Part shown: piece by piece, positions 26,079-34,600 of the stretch
Layout of the letters: the number at the start of each line of letters is the position of its first letter
How positions within the stretch are numbered: the first letter of the stretch is position 1
NCBI GenBank assembly: GCA_021790425.1
Contig: JAJYEA010000015.1
Location: 1-42,068, forward strand
Source of the DNA: Thermoplasmata archaeon
GTDB taxonomy: Archaea > Thermoplasmatota > Thermoplasmata > Lutacidiplasmatales > UBA184
Reading direction: 5' to 3'
DNA: 42,068 bases
Made by a program: the position numbers and the translations under genes
The notes under the pieces: generated by a model
Seen by the model: only the letters and a program-made list of their open reading frames with translations
Told to the model about the DNA's origin: nothing
Databases searched by the model: none

Positions 26079-27406
26079 CGTGCCCACCCCCACGTCCGGA
26101 GGGTGGAGTAGAGCCCCACCACCTTGCTGACCGCCCCTTTCCGGTCGTAGACCATGACCGGCACCCCCGCCGCCCGGGCGGCCCGGACCCCCTCCGCCAT
26201 CCGGGCGCCCTCGGACCGCTGCGAGAGCGACAGGAGCCGCTGTCCGAGCGGGTCCTCGTAGGGGGGGTACATCGCGAAGGACTCCGGGGCGAAGAGGTAG
26301 AGGCGATGCCCCCGGGCCCGGAACCGGGCCACGACCTCGCGGAACTGCGGCGAGGGCTTTCCGACGGTGGTGAAGGCGAAGACGTGGGTGCGTTCCTTCA
26401 ACCGCCCGGCCAGAAGGTCCAGGGCGCCGGAGAGGTTGAACGCGGTCGCCTCCGCGTTCACGACGGCCATCGCCTCGAGCACGCGGGCCGCATGGGGCGC
26501 CCCCCGTCCGGGGGCGACGTAAGCGATCTCCCGGTCCGCAAAGGCGAGGAGCCCCAGGCGGTCATCCTTGCGGCCCACGTAGCTCGAGAGGACGGTCGCC
26601 GCGTCGACCGCGATGTCCAGGGCGTCCTCCCCGAGCCTTCCGGCCCCCATCGCGGCGCTCGCATCGAGCAACACGAGGAAGTCCTGGCGCATCTCCTGCT
26701 CGAACTCCTTGACGTAGAGCTTGCCGCGCGTCGAGCGTTTCCAGGCGATCGACCGGAAGTCGTCCTCCGGTGAGTACTCCCGGAGCGATCGGAACTCCGT
26801 CCCGTATCCCCGGCGCCGCAGGACCGTGGTCCCCAGGAACCGGGTGCGCAGGCGGGCGGCGAAGCTCCCCATCGGCAGCGAGGGGACCGACGGGACGACC
26901 GTGAGGTCGTGCTCGGTCCGGAGGTAGGTGAGGCGGAAGGCGAACCCGAAGGCGTCGTGCGCGAAGATGGCCGTGGGGCCGAGCGAGTACTTCCCCCGGC
27001 GGTACGGCCGGAAGGCGAAGGCGAGGGTGAGCGTCTCCCCCGGTGCCCACCACGTCACGAGCCGGGAGGACCCGTCCACGAGCCGGAGCGTCTCGGGGTA
27101 AGCGTCCCAGAGCTCGGCGTAGAACGCGGCCCGGCCGTAGTGCGTGACCCGGAGCCCGACGGTCCCGAGCCCCGTCCGGTTCACCTGGCGCGGGGCCTCG
27201 AAGCGCTCGGCCTGGAACCAGGTCGGGGAGAACCCCCGCGTGGACCAGGAGAAGCTGAGGTACTCCGCGGCCACGAAGGAGATAGCGAGCACGCCGAGCG
27301 TGAAGAGGAGGAGATGGAGGGTGTAGATCGCCACCAGGAGCGCGAGAAGCCCCGCGGCCACGATGCCGGTGCTGCGGGGGGTGAGGGTCGCCCAGGTCCC
27401 TGCCAT
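26075..27406 (-). CDS. DUF58 protein with von Willebrand A-like domain
   Basis: A 443-residue membrane-anchored protein. Two N-terminal helices (about 13-47) are followed by a beta-rich domain (APRQVNRTGLGTVGLRVTHY), the DUF58 signature LREYSPEDDFRSIAWKRS (208-225), and a von Willebrand A-like fold with a MIDAS-type D-x-S-x-x (FLVLLDASAAMG, Asp248 and Ser250). DUF58 proteins work with MoxR AAA ATPases, presumably in assembly or activation of membrane or secreted complexes. The gene follows moxR by 12 bases and overlaps the next gene by four. Confidence 0.9.
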   Translation of the reverse strand: MAGTWATLTPRSTGIVAAGLLALLVAIYTLHLLLFTLGVLAISFVAAEYLSFSWSTRGFSPTWFQAERFEAPRQVNRTGLGTVGLRVTHYGRAAFYAELWDAYPETLRLVDGSSRLVTWWAPGETLTLAFAFRPYRRGKYSLGPTAIFAHDAFGFAFRLTYLRTEHDLTVVPSVPSLPMGSFAARLRTRFLGTTVLRRRGYGTEFRSLREYSPEDDFRSIAWKRSTRGKLYVKEFEQEMRQDFLVLLDASAAMGAGRLGEDALDIAVDAATVLSSYVGRKDDRLGLLAFADREIAYVAPGRGAPHAARVLEAMAVVNAEATAFNLSGALDLLAGRLKERTHVFAFTTVGKPSPQFREVVARFRARGHRLYLFAPESFAMYPPYEDPLGQRLLSLSQRSEGARMAEGVRAARAAGVPVMVYDRKGAVSKVVGLYSTLRTWGWAR

Positions 27407-27418
27407 GTGCGGGACGCC

Positions 27419-28444
27419 TCAGCGGGGGACCGGGACCTTATCGAGGACGCCCTGGATCGCGCGCTGGTAGATCTGGCCCCCGTCGATCTGCGAGCCCTCG
27501 CTCTGGTGCATCGCCAGGATCTCCGCGCTCAGGATGAGGCGGTGGTTGAGGACCGGCACGACGAGCGACCGCACGTCGTCCGGAGTGACGTAGCTGCGTC
27601 CCTCGAACATCGCGAAGCTCTTGGCGGCGGAGAGGAACTGGACCCCCGCGCGCGGCGAGGCCCCCACGAGGATGCGCGGGTCCTTCCGGGTGCCCCGGAC
27701 GATGTTGGTCAGGTACTGCAGCACGTCCCGGCTCACGTAGACCGACTTGCGCTCTTCCTGGAGCGCCAGGATCTCCTGCCGGTCGACGATGCTCTGCGTC
27801 GGCTCGAGCACCGCCTCGCTCGCGCGCTGGTTCAGGAGCTGGAACTCGGCGTCCTCGGAGGGATATTCGACAATGAGGCGGAAGAGGAAGCGGTCGAGCT
27901 CCGCCTCCGGGAGGGGGTAGGTCCCCTCCTGCTCGACAGGGTTCTCGGTGGCGATGACGATGAACGGGTCGGGCAAGGGGTAGCTCCGCCCCTCGACGGT
28001 GACCTGGCGCTCCTGCATCGCCTCGAGGAGCGCGGACTGCACCTTCGGGGGGGCGCGGTTGATCTCGTCCGCCAGGATCACGTTCGCGAAGATGGGGCCC
28101 GGCCGGAACTCGAAGCTCTGGGAGTGCGGGTTCAGGGCCACGACCCCCATGATGTCCGACGGGAGCATGTCCGGGGTGAACTGGATGCGACGGAACTCGA
28201 GGTCCAGCGTCTTCGAGAACGTCCGGACGAGGTAGGTCTTCGCGAGGCCGGGAACCCCCTCGAGCAGGACGTGGCCCCCCGAGACGAGCGCGATGACGAG
28301 GTAGCGCACGAGGTGGTCGTACCCGACGACCGCGCCGCCGATCGTGTGCTGGAGGTTCTTCAGGATCTCCTCCGGCGAGACCGCCCGGGCGTCGCCCGCC
28401 GGGGCAGGGGTGTGCTGCGGGACCGGTCCCTGTTCGATCGCCAT
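27419..28444 (-). CDS. MoxR-family AAA+ ATPase
   Basis: A 341-residue ATPase from the ATG beginning MAIEQGPVPQ. Walker A is LEGVPGLAKTYL (62-73), Walker B NVILADEINRAPPKVQSAL, sensor 1 FIVIATENPVEQEGTYPLPE, and the C-terminal lid has GASPRAGVQFLSAAK and YVTPDDVRSL. MoxR proteins act as chaperone-like ATPases on partners with von Willebrand A domains, matching the DUF58 gene downstream. Two bases separate it from the upstream membrane-protein gene. Confidence 0.93.
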   Translation of the reverse strand: MAIEQGPVPQHTPAPAGDARAVSPEEILKNLQHTIGGAVVGYDHLVRYLVIALVSGGHVLLEGVPGLAKTYLVRTFSKTLDLEFRRIQFTPDMLPSDIMGVVALNPHSQSFEFRPGPIFANVILADEINRAPPKVQSALLEAMQERQVTVEGRSYPLPDPFIVIATENPVEQEGTYPLPEAELDRFLFRLIVEYPSEDAEFQLLNQRASEAVLEPTQSIVDRQEILALQEERKSVYVSRDVLQYLTNIVRGTRKDPRILVGASPRAGVQFLSAAKSFAMFEGRSYVTPDDVRSLVVPVLNHRLILSAEILAMHQSEGSQIDGGQIYQRAIQGVLDKVPVPR

Positions 28445-28446
28445 CC

Positions 28447-28962
28447 TCACTCCCCCCAGATCTCCGGCATCCGCTGCGCCAGGGCGTCGACCACGTCCGC
28501 CAGCTTCTGCCGGTGGCGCCGGAGGCGGTGCTCCCAGACGGCCGTTCCGAAGAAGGAGACCGGGCCGCGCCGCTCGATGTCGAGCGCCTCGTTGTAGATC
28601 CGCAGGAGGCTCAGGTCCAGCTTCAGGAGGGCCTTCCGGTCGGTGATCCCGAGCTTCCGGAGCCTCGACTTCCGCCGCGGGATCTCCCAGGGAGCCACCC
28701 CGTAGCGGGCCCGCATCGCGGCGACGAAGCGGTAGTAGAGTCCCCCGACGGGCGTGGACCACTCGCCCATCGTGAGCGCCCAGTAGTTCCCCGAGACCGG
28801 GTCGGGGGGCATGGGTCGCAGTACGGGGCGGGGCGTGAAGATGGGAGGGTAGATCCGCGGGGCCGCGAGCGTCCACACGAGGAGCGCCACGAGAAGGATG
28901 AGGAGCGGGATGCCGACCGTGGCCTGGGACAGGAGCCCGTTGAGGAGAGCGACAGGGTCCAT
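28447..28962 (-). CDS. Single-pass membrane protein of the MoxR operon
   Basis: A 171-residue protein with ATG start. One transmembrane helix (about 16-34, VGIPLLILLVALLVWTLAA) is followed by a Pro-rich linker and a helical cytoplasmic domain with YYRFVAAMRARYGVAPWEIP, RLRKLGITDRKALLKLD and RLRRHRQKLADVVDAL. The soluble part resembles regions found in DUF4129-type proteins of MoxR clusters, but the match is loose. Six bases after the previous gene and two before moxR, so clearly an operon member. Confidence 0.75.
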   Translation of the reverse strand: MDPVALLNGLLSQATVGIPLLILLVALLVWTLAAPRIYPPIFTPRPVLRPMPPDPVSGNYWALTMGEWSTPVGGLYYRFVAAMRARYGVAPWEIPRRKSRLRKLGITDRKALLKLDLSLLRIYNEALDIERRGPVSFFGTAVWEHRLRRHRQKLADVVDALAQRMPEIWGE

Positions 28963-28968
28963 GGTCGC

Positions 28969-29556
28969 CTAGGCCCCCGGCTTGCGTGCCATGTCGGACT
29001 TTCGCCGTCGCGCCACGTAGAGGCGACTCTGCCCCAGGCGGATCTGCCCGGGGACCGCGGGGACCGCACCCTCGGACTGGTGCACGTACAGGTGACTCCC
29101 GCGGATGCGGTACGCCTGGTCGACGCCAGGGGCGGCCGACACGGCCCCGCCTGCCACCCGGTGGCTGTAGAGCCGCCACAGCCCTTCCTCGGCGTAGATG
29201 CTCTGCAAGATGCCCACGACATCCCCTTTCGTCCCGTCCGAGGCATCGGCGGCCCCGAACCGGACGGGTTCGTACAGCGCGTAGAGCTGGGCGAGCAGCT
29301 GGGGCATGATCCCCCGCTTGCCCACGAAGGTCTTCTCCAGGATGTCCTTGTTCGTCCACGTGGGGGGAAAGACCGTCTGCGAGGCACGCTGGATGTCGTA
29401 GACGGCGGCCTGGTACCCGTAGCGCACCGCCTCCCGGTAGTCGTTACGGGCGAGGCACTGCTTGACCGTGGTGATCACCGGGATCTCGATCGGCCGCACG
29501 GTCTCCACGACCGCGGGACCCTCGTCCACCGGCTTACCGAAGAGGCCAAGCCGCAC
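28969..29556 (-). CDS. First gene of the MoxR operon, DUF4129-like helical protein
   Basis: A 195-residue protein with GTG start. Residues about 30-105 are helical and follow the pattern of DUF4129-like domains: VKQCLARNDYREAVRYGYQA, PPTWTNKDILEK and LAQLYALYEPVRFG. The C-terminal third is beta-rich (YRIRGSHLYVHQSEG, LGQSRLYVARRRK) and unrecognised. No transmembrane helix is seen, so the membrane part may be provided by the next gene product. It diverges from the gene at 29608 with 51 bases between start codons. Confidence 0.65.
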   Translation of the reverse strand: MRLGLFGKPVDEGPAVVETVRPIEIPVITTVKQCLARNDYREAVRYGYQAAVYDIQRASQTVFPPTWTNKDILEKTFVGKRGIMPQLLAQLYALYEPVRFGAADASDGTKGDVVGILQSIYAEEGLWRLYSHRVAGGAVSAAPGVDQAYRIRGSHLYVHQSEGAVPAVPGQIRLGQSRLYVARRRKSDMARKPGA

Positions 29557-29607
29557 CTTCGCTACCCCAAATTGCTACATGCTGTCTCCGCATATGAACT
29601 TGCCAGT

Positions 29608-30363
29608 ATGTCGTGGAGCCACGTGCTCGACAACCTCGTAGCGGCCGTGCGTCGCGCGGCACCCGCGGAGGGCACCGCCACGCTGCTCTTCTCGGGCGGG
29701 ATCGACTCGTCGCTCCTCGCATGGATCGCTCAACGCGAGGCGGTCCCGCTGGAGCTCCTCACCATCGCCCTTCCCGGAGGGCCGGACGCCGAGCTCGCCC
29801 GGCGGTCTGCGAGCGCCATGGGGCTCTCCACCGTCGTGGCGCCGCTTACGGCAGAGGATGTGCGCGCGGCGGCCGTTCGGCTCCGCGAGGACCATCCGGG
29901 CCTCACTCTCACCGACCTCTCGGTCCAGACCGCGATGGCCCTGGCACTGCACCGGGCCCCCACCCGGGTAGTGTGGTGCGGGCAGGGGGCCGACGAGCTC
30001 TTCGTCGGCTATGCCCACTCCCGCGCACTGCAGGGAGAGGCGCTGGCCGCCCGGTGCGAGGCGGACCTCCGGAAGCTGGACCGAGTCGACCTCCCCATCT
30101 CCGAGGAACTGGCCCGGCGGGCCGGCAAGGTGTTGCGCTCCCCCTACCTCGACCCTGGGTTCGTCGAGGCGGTGGGACGCATCTCGTGGACGGACCGGTC
30201 CCGGGGGGGCGAGAGCAAGCCGCTCCTGCGTGAGATGGCCCGCTCCGCAGGCCTTCCTTCCGAGATCGTGGAGCGGCCCAAGAAGGCGTTCCAGTATGGG
30301 AGCGGGATCCACAGACTGTTGCGGAAGACCACGACCGACGAGCGACCCGTTGCCCGAGGCTAG
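29608..30363 (+). CDS. Asparagine-synthase-like PP-loop ATP-pyrophosphatase
   Basis: A 251-residue stand-alone version of the asparagine synthase C-terminal domain. The PP-loop is LLFSGGIDSSLLAW (about 27-40), and the second ATP-site region is VWCGQGADELFVGYAHSR. The C-terminal helices (KPLLREMARSAGLPSEIVER, PKKAFQYGSGI) match the synthase fold. The glutamine-hydrolysing N-terminal domain of AsnB is absent, so it would need free ammonia or act on another carboxylate or amine. Its stop overlaps that of the convergent carbamate kinase gene by four bases. Confidence 0.85.
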   Translation: MSWSHVLDNLVAAVRRAAPAEGTATLLFSGGIDSSLLAWIAQREAVPLELLTIALPGGPDAELARRSASAMGLSTVVAPLTAEDVRAAAVRLREDHPGLTLTDLSVQTAMALALHRAPTRVVWCGQGADELFVGYAHSRALQGEALAARCEADLRKLDRVDLPISEELARRAGKVLRSPYLDPGFVEAVGRISWTDRSRGGESKPLLREMARSAGLPSEIVERPKKAFQYGSGIHRLLRKTTTDERPVARG

Positions 30364-31361
30364 CCGGCCCTGGTCCGCGTCACGATCGTGCCGCGGGCCC
30401 CGGCGGAATCGCCGTCCCCGATCACATGGGTCAGGAACTCGGCGTTGGTGATGATCGCCCGATGACCGCCCCGCTCGACGAACTCGAGCGCGGCCTCGAT
30501 CTTGGGACGCATGCTTCCCTCTCCGAACTCCCCGTGCTCCAGGTGTTCCCGGAGCTCCCGGGCATCGACACGGCCCAGCATCCGCTCGCGGGAGGTCCGG
30601 AACCCGATGGCCGCGCCCGGGACATCGGTGACGATCGCGAGCGTAGTGGCGCGCAGGGTGCGAGCCAGGAGGGCCGCGGTACGGTCCTTGTCAATCACGG
30701 CCTCGACCCCCTCGATCCGGCCGCGGGCCCGGACCACCACGGGCACCCCACCGCCTCCCGAGACGACCGGGATCGCCCACTGCCCCACGCCGGCCCGGAG
30801 GAGACGCCGCAGCGGCTCCCCCTCCAGGATCTCCAGCGGGAGCGGGGAGGGTACCACGCGTCGCCACCCGCCCCGGGCGGCATCATGGACCATCACCCAT
30901 CCCTTCTGCTTCTTGAGCAGCCGGGCCTCGTTCTCCGAATAGTAGGGGCCCACCGGCTTGGTGGGACGCCGGAAGGAGCCATCGCGAGGATCGACCCGCA
31001 CGCGGGTGATGATGGGCAGCACCGAGCGGGGCCACGCCGCGCGGGCCTTCGACGGGCGGAGGGTCCGCATCGCTGCGGGGAGCGTCTGCTCCACGAGATA
31101 CCCGATCCATCCCTGGGTCATGGCGCCCACGGCGCTCATGGGCAGGGGAGGGACCTCGAGCTTGGCGGATTCCTGCTGGATCAGGAGGGAACCCACTTGC
31201 GGCCCGTTCCCGTGGGTGACGACGAGCTCCTCTCCCGAGGCGGCGATGCGGGCCAGGTGGAGGGCGGTCTCCTCCATGTTGGCGAGGGACTCCTCCCAGG
31301 TGCCCTTCTCCCCCGCCTTGGAGATCGCGTTGCCGCCGAGAGCTACGACCGTCAGCCCCAT
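30360..31361 (-). CDS. arcC: Carbamate kinase
   Basis: A 333-residue amino-acid-kinase-fold protein with carbamate kinase marks: VVALGGNAISKAGEKG at the N-terminus, VVTHGNGPQVGSLL, RVDPRDGSFRRPTKPVGPYY, the SGGGGVPV loop, AVIDKDRTAALLA and IVTDVPGA. It interconverts carbamoyl phosphate plus ADP with ATP and carbamate. Length is normal. In archaea it can make ATP from carbamoyl phosphate or feed carbamoyl phosphate to pyrimidine and arginine synthesis; no ornithine carbamoyltransferase or arginine deiminase gene is nearby. Confidence 0.93.
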   Translation of the reverse strand: MGLTVVALGGNAISKAGEKGTWEESLANMEETALHLARIAASGEELVVTHGNGPQVGSLLIQQESAKLEVPPLPMSAVGAMTQGWIGYLVEQTLPAAMRTLRPSKARAAWPRSVLPIITRVRVDPRDGSFRRPTKPVGPYYSENEARLLKKQKGWVMVHDAARGGWRRVVPSPLPLEILEGEPLRRLLRAGVGQWAIPVVSGGGGVPVVVRARGRIEGVEAVIDKDRTAALLARTLRATTLAIVTDVPGAAIGFRTSRERMLGRVDARELREHLEHGEFGEGSMRPKIEAALEFVERGGHRAIITNAEFLTHVIGDGDSAGARGTIVTRTRAG

Positions 31362-31474
31362 CGACAGAAAGGCTCCCAGCCCCAGACCGTATTATGGTTT
31401 CGCGGGCAAGCCGTAGCCCTCCCGTCTTGCATCGGCGACCGTCCGAGGGCCCGGGAGGCCGGGGCGCGGGTGGC

Positions 31475-32092
31475 TCACCGGGTGCCGCGCCGCACCTTGC
31501 GGACCAGCTCCAGGGTCCGGGGCGACAACGGCTTGGCACTCCCCTGCGGGGCCTTCCTGGGAATCGCGGGAGGCGTGGGCATCGCGGACCGGGGCGGTCG
31601 GCGCGTCACGGGAAGCGGGAGGATGGTGGCGGGTTCGACGCTCTCGTCCCACTCGGCCGGTGCGGCGGGGGCCGACGCGTCGCGCGGAGCCTTCTGGGCG
31701 GACCGTTCCTTCTCGGGGTACGGGCCCAGCCCGACGACCAGGGATCCATCGGGCCACACCCCGAAGCCGATCTTGCGACCCGAACGTCCGGTGAAAACCA
31801 GGCCGCGCGACCGGGAGGGTTCCTTCTTCTCCTCGGCCTTTCCCTCCCGGCCGACCACGATCCGGCCGTCCGTGTATCCGCCCAGGTAGATTCGTTTCCC
31901 CTCCGCGTCGAAGAGGACGATGGGCTTCACGCGTCGCGCCGGCGTGGAAGGCACGGGCGGGGTCGGCTCCTCCTCCGGTTCCGGCAGGGAGGGAGCCGCG
32001 GAGGGCGCGGGAAGTGCGGTCGGCGCCCGGGCGGCCTCGGCGGCGGGCTTCCGCCGGGGGCGGGTTCCGCTGTGGCCTTTGGTGACCGGCAC
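31475..32092 (-). CDS. Unknown protein with Pro/Ala-rich linkers
   Basis: A 205-residue protein from a GTG (VPVTKGHSGTRPRRK); the frame is open further upstream, into what looks like promoter (GTTTTTCAAG about 30 bases before the GTG). A central beta-rich domain (PIVLFDAEGKRIYLGGYTDG, GLVFTGRSGRKIGFGVWPDG) contains two similar halves, each ending G-G-x-x-D-G-R/S-hydrophobic-VVG, so it may be an internal repeat. Flanks are rich in Pro, Ala and charge. No family recognised. Confidence 0.6.
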   Translation of the reverse strand: MPVTKGHSGTRPRRKPAAEAARAPTALPAPSAAPSLPEPEEEPTPPVPSTPARRVKPIVLFDAEGKRIYLGGYTDGRIVVGREGKAEEKKEPSRSRGLVFTGRSGRKIGFGVWPDGSLVVGLGPYPEKERSAQKAPRDASAPAAPAEWDESVEPATILPLPVTRRPPRSAMPTPPAIPRKAPQGSAKPLSPRTLELVRKVRRGTR

Positions 32093-32220
32093 GAGGTGGG
32101 CGATAGGGCCAAGGCTTGAAAAACTTTGGGCCCGCCCGGGTTCCCGCGTGCTCGCGCGCCCCGTCTCCCTTCGCCCGCCCAGCAATCTTTAACAGGGGAC
32201 TCCCTCTCGGGACGCGCACC

Positions 32221-32643
32221 ATGGAAAGCTACGAGGCCCTCCTCGACCGGGCGTACTCGCTCCTGAAGCACGACACGAAGTCGACGGAGCGGTTCGTCGT
32301 CCCGCAGGCCGAGATCATGTACGACGGGCGCAACACCGTCGTCCGGAACCTCAAGGAGATCTCGGAGCGCCTGCGGCGGGAGCCGGGGCACATCCTCGGG
32401 TATCTCGCCAAGGAGCTCGGGTGCCCGGTGGTCATGGACGGCCCCCGCGGGGTGCTCAAGAGCAAGCTCAGCGGGGAGCAGGTGAACTCCCGCATCCAGG
32501 ATTACACCAACAAGTTCGTGATGTGCCTGGAGTGCCACCGGCCAGACACGCACATGGAGAAGGCGGGCCGCGTCACCATGCTCATCTGCGAGTCCTGCGG
32601 GGCCCAGCGGCCCGTCCACACCCTCCGCGTCGGACCGTCATGA
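32221..32643 (+). CDS. Translation initiation factor aIF2, beta subunit
   Basis: A 140-residue protein with the aIF2-beta layout: an N-terminal helix (YEALLDRAYSLL), the central alpha-beta domain (PQAEIMYDGRNTVVRNLKEI, YLAKELGCPVVMDGPRGVL), and a zinc ribbon with Cys102-x2-Cys105 and Cys123-x2-Cys126 (MCLECHRPDT, LICESCGAQRP). It is part of the heterotrimer that delivers initiator tRNA. An AT-rich TCTTTAACA lies 27-35 bases before the ATG, so the mRNA is probably nearly leaderless. Its stop codon overlaps the start of the next gene (ATGA). Confidence 0.95.
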   Translation: MESYEALLDRAYSLLKHDTKSTERFVVPQAEIMYDGRNTVVRNLKEISERLRREPGHILGYLAKELGCPVVMDGPRGVLKSKLSGEQVNSRIQDYTNKFVMCLECHRPDTHMEKAGRVTMLICESCGAQRPVHTLRVGPS

Positions 32644-33608
32644 AATACCTCAAGGGTGCCGGACTTCTCCTCATCTACTTGGGAGTCCAGGCCCTTGCCC
32701 TGGTCCTCGCCTACCCCTTCATCTCGGCGGGGCTCCAGCAGGCCGCCAACCCCTCCTCGGTCACGAGCATCATCCCGCTGCTCATCGCCATCATCGTCGC
32801 ACCCGTCGGCATCATCCTCTTCGCCCGGAAGGCGCCCGACAGCCTCTCCGTCATCCGGGTCGTCTTCCTCGGCGCGATCTCCATGTCCATGCTGGTCACG
32901 CTCCAGCCCGCCCTCTCCCTGGTCCTCCCCATCCCCCTCGGCTACGACACCGGGATGGCGCTCGACCCCAGCATCTACCTCGCGATCCTCGTCGCCGCGC
33001 TCGCCTTCCTGCTCCTCCTCCTCGAACCCCAGTGGTACATCGTGGACTCCTTCGGGATGCTCGCGGGAGGAAGCCTCACGGCGCTCCTCGGGATCTTCAT
33101 CGGGATACTTCCCGCGCTGATCTTCCTCAGCATCCTCATGGTCTACGACGCCGTGGCCGTCTACTGGACGAAGCACATGATCAGCCTCGCCGACGTGGTG
33201 AGCGACATGAAGCTCCCGATCCTGATGGTCATGCCCTCGCAGCCCTCCTTCGACTACACCCAGATGGGCTCGTTGAAGGAGCACCGGGACAGCGTCCAGA
33301 GCCACCCGGAGGACCGGGAGGCCACGTTCATGGGGCTCGGCGATGCCGTCATCCCTGGCATCCTGGTCGTGAGCTCGTACATCTTCCTTCCGACCCACGG
33401 CGCCGCTCTCGCCGTGGGCGCCAACCTCGTGACCGCGCTCGGCGTCATGATCGGTTCGCTCGTCGGGTACATGTTCCTGATGCGGGTAGTGGCGGGAGGC
33501 AACCCGCAGGCCGGGCTCCCCTTCCTGAACGGGGGCGCGATCGCGGGCTACCTGGTCACCTACTTCCTCGTCTTCCACTCGCTGACGTTCGGGATTACCT
33601 GGCCGTAG
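32640..33608 (+). CDS. Presenilin/signal-peptide-peptidase-like intramembrane aspartyl protease
   Basis: A 322-residue protein with about nine transmembrane helices. The two catalytic aspartates of the A22/presenilin-homologue family are present: Asp170 in ILMVYDAVAVYW (YD motif) and Asp235 in MGLGDAVIPG (GxGD motif). The PAL-type motif is replaced by GLPFLNGG (292-299), a variant position worth noting. These enzymes cut substrates inside the membrane. The ATG overlaps the aIF2-beta stop codon, so translation is coupled to it. Confidence 0.92.
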   Translation: MKYLKGAGLLLIYLGVQALALVLAYPFISAGLQQAANPSSVTSIIPLLIAIIVAPVGIILFARKAPDSLSVIRVVFLGAISMSMLVTLQPALSLVLPIPLGYDTGMALDPSIYLAILVAALAFLLLLLEPQWYIVDSFGMLAGGSLTALLGIFIGILPALIFLSILMVYDAVAVYWTKHMISLADVVSDMKLPILMVMPSQPSFDYTQMGSLKEHRDSVQSHPEDREATFMGLGDAVIPGILVVSSYIFLPTHGAALAVGANLVTALGVMIGSLVGYMFLMRVVAGGNPQAGLPFLNGGAIAGYLVTYFLVFHSLTFGITWP

Positions 33609-33711
33609 GGTTCACCCCGGGGGACGGGAGCGATCCGTACGGGGGGTTCGGGGTGACCGAAGCACAGGGTGTGAGCCATTACGGATCACACGACGGGGGC
33701 GGGTCGCCACC

Positions 33712-33725
33712 CCCTAGACCTAGGG
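33712..33725. other. Perfect palindrome between convergent genes
   Basis: CCCTAG and CTAGGG flank two bases, between the 3' ends of the protease gene and the HTH regulator gene. Its role is unknown; it could form a small hairpin. The rest of 33609-33805 holds no gene I can support. Confidence 0.35.
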
Positions 33726-33805
33726 AAGGACCGCGCGTATGCGCATGCTCTGTGGTGAAGCGTCGGCGGTTCCCCTGCGCCCTCGATCGTCTGCGTTCGC
33801 CCGAG

Positions 33806-34600
33806 TCATCCACCGCCCAAGGGGGCGAAGTAGACATCGGCCATCTCTCGAAGGAGCTTCGACTCGACCTGCGCAAGGAGCTTCGATGTGGTGGGCTTGG
33901 TGACGCCGAGCACCAGTGCGAGATCACCGAGGCCGATGCGCTTCGGGATATCCCAGTAGCCGGCATGGAGGGCAAGCTGGAAGGCCTCGCGTTGACGCGG
34001 GGAGAGCGTTTTCGTCGAACGTTGGGTAAGGCCGTGCCGGATCGATGCGATCTTCGTTTTGGGGTTGAGGTCCTGTATCCCGCAGATCAAGCGGTGGAAG
34101 CGGTTGGTCTCCGCGACGAGCAGAATGCTGACGGTCCCTCCCTGCACATGACAGGGGAGCTCCGGGAGGATTCCCGCGGCTTGAAAGACGCTGGCCAGGC
34201 AGGATACCGAGAGCGTGCAACGCACACGTAGGAACCCCGCCCCCTTGCCGGGCATGAAGCGCTCTACGTCGATCACATCCGGGGAGTCCACAACGGCAGG
34301 GACCAGAGACTCTAGGGAATCCGGCCCGATGGTATCGATGTCCAGCAGCAGGGTGTCCGCGGTGAACATGAAGTTCCGGACCAGCAGGTGATTCCGGGGA
34401 TGGAGTTTCGAGGCACGTTCTAGGAAAGAGGACCCCTCTCTTAGCGGGATTTCCAACCGGCACAGGAGGAAGTCCGGGGTACCCCGGGAGCCCTGCGGGG
34501 TACCCTCGGGAAGGTCCCCCGGGTGATCGACCCGCGGGATACCAAGGACGGCGTCCCCTCCACTGGAACCCCGCTGAGCGACGGGTCGCCCGGGATTCAC
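33806..34600 (-). CDS. Bat-type HTH transcriptional regulator of the peptide cluster
   Basis: A 264-residue protein. The GTG start has an ideal GGAGGT site seven bases or fewer upstream and overlaps the methyltransferase stop codon as GTGA, which argues strongly for translational coupling. Residues about 45-110 (CRLEIPLREGSSFLERASKL, LLLDIDTIGPDSLESL) resemble the N-terminal region of bacterio-opsin-activator-type regulators. The last 65 residues are the HTH_10 domain: LSPRQREAFQLALHAGYWDI, then LGDLALVLGVTKPTTSKLLA as the helix-turn-helix. Such proteins are usually archaeal activators. As the last gene of the peptide operon it is likely to regulate that operon or sense its product. Confidence 0.82.
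   Translation of the reverse strand: MNPGRPVAQRGSSGGDAVLGIPRVDHPGDLPEGTPQGSRGTPDFLLCRLEIPLREGSSFLERASKLHPRNHLLVRNFMFTADTLLLDIDTIGPDSLESLVPAVVDSPDVIDVERFMPGKGAGFLRVRCTLSVSCLASVFQAAGILPELPCHVQGGTVSILLVAETNRFHRLICGIQDLNPKTKIASIRHGLTQRSTKTLSPRQREAFQLALHAGYWDIPKRIGLGDLALVLGVTKPTTSKLLAQVESKLLREMADVYFAPLGGG

Noticed and set aside
26909-28597. A plus-strand open frame of about 560 codons opposite MoxR and DUF58
   Set aside because: The translation is dominated by Glu, Arg, Gly and Val in low-complexity runs, while the minus strand carries complete Walker and DUF58 motifs.
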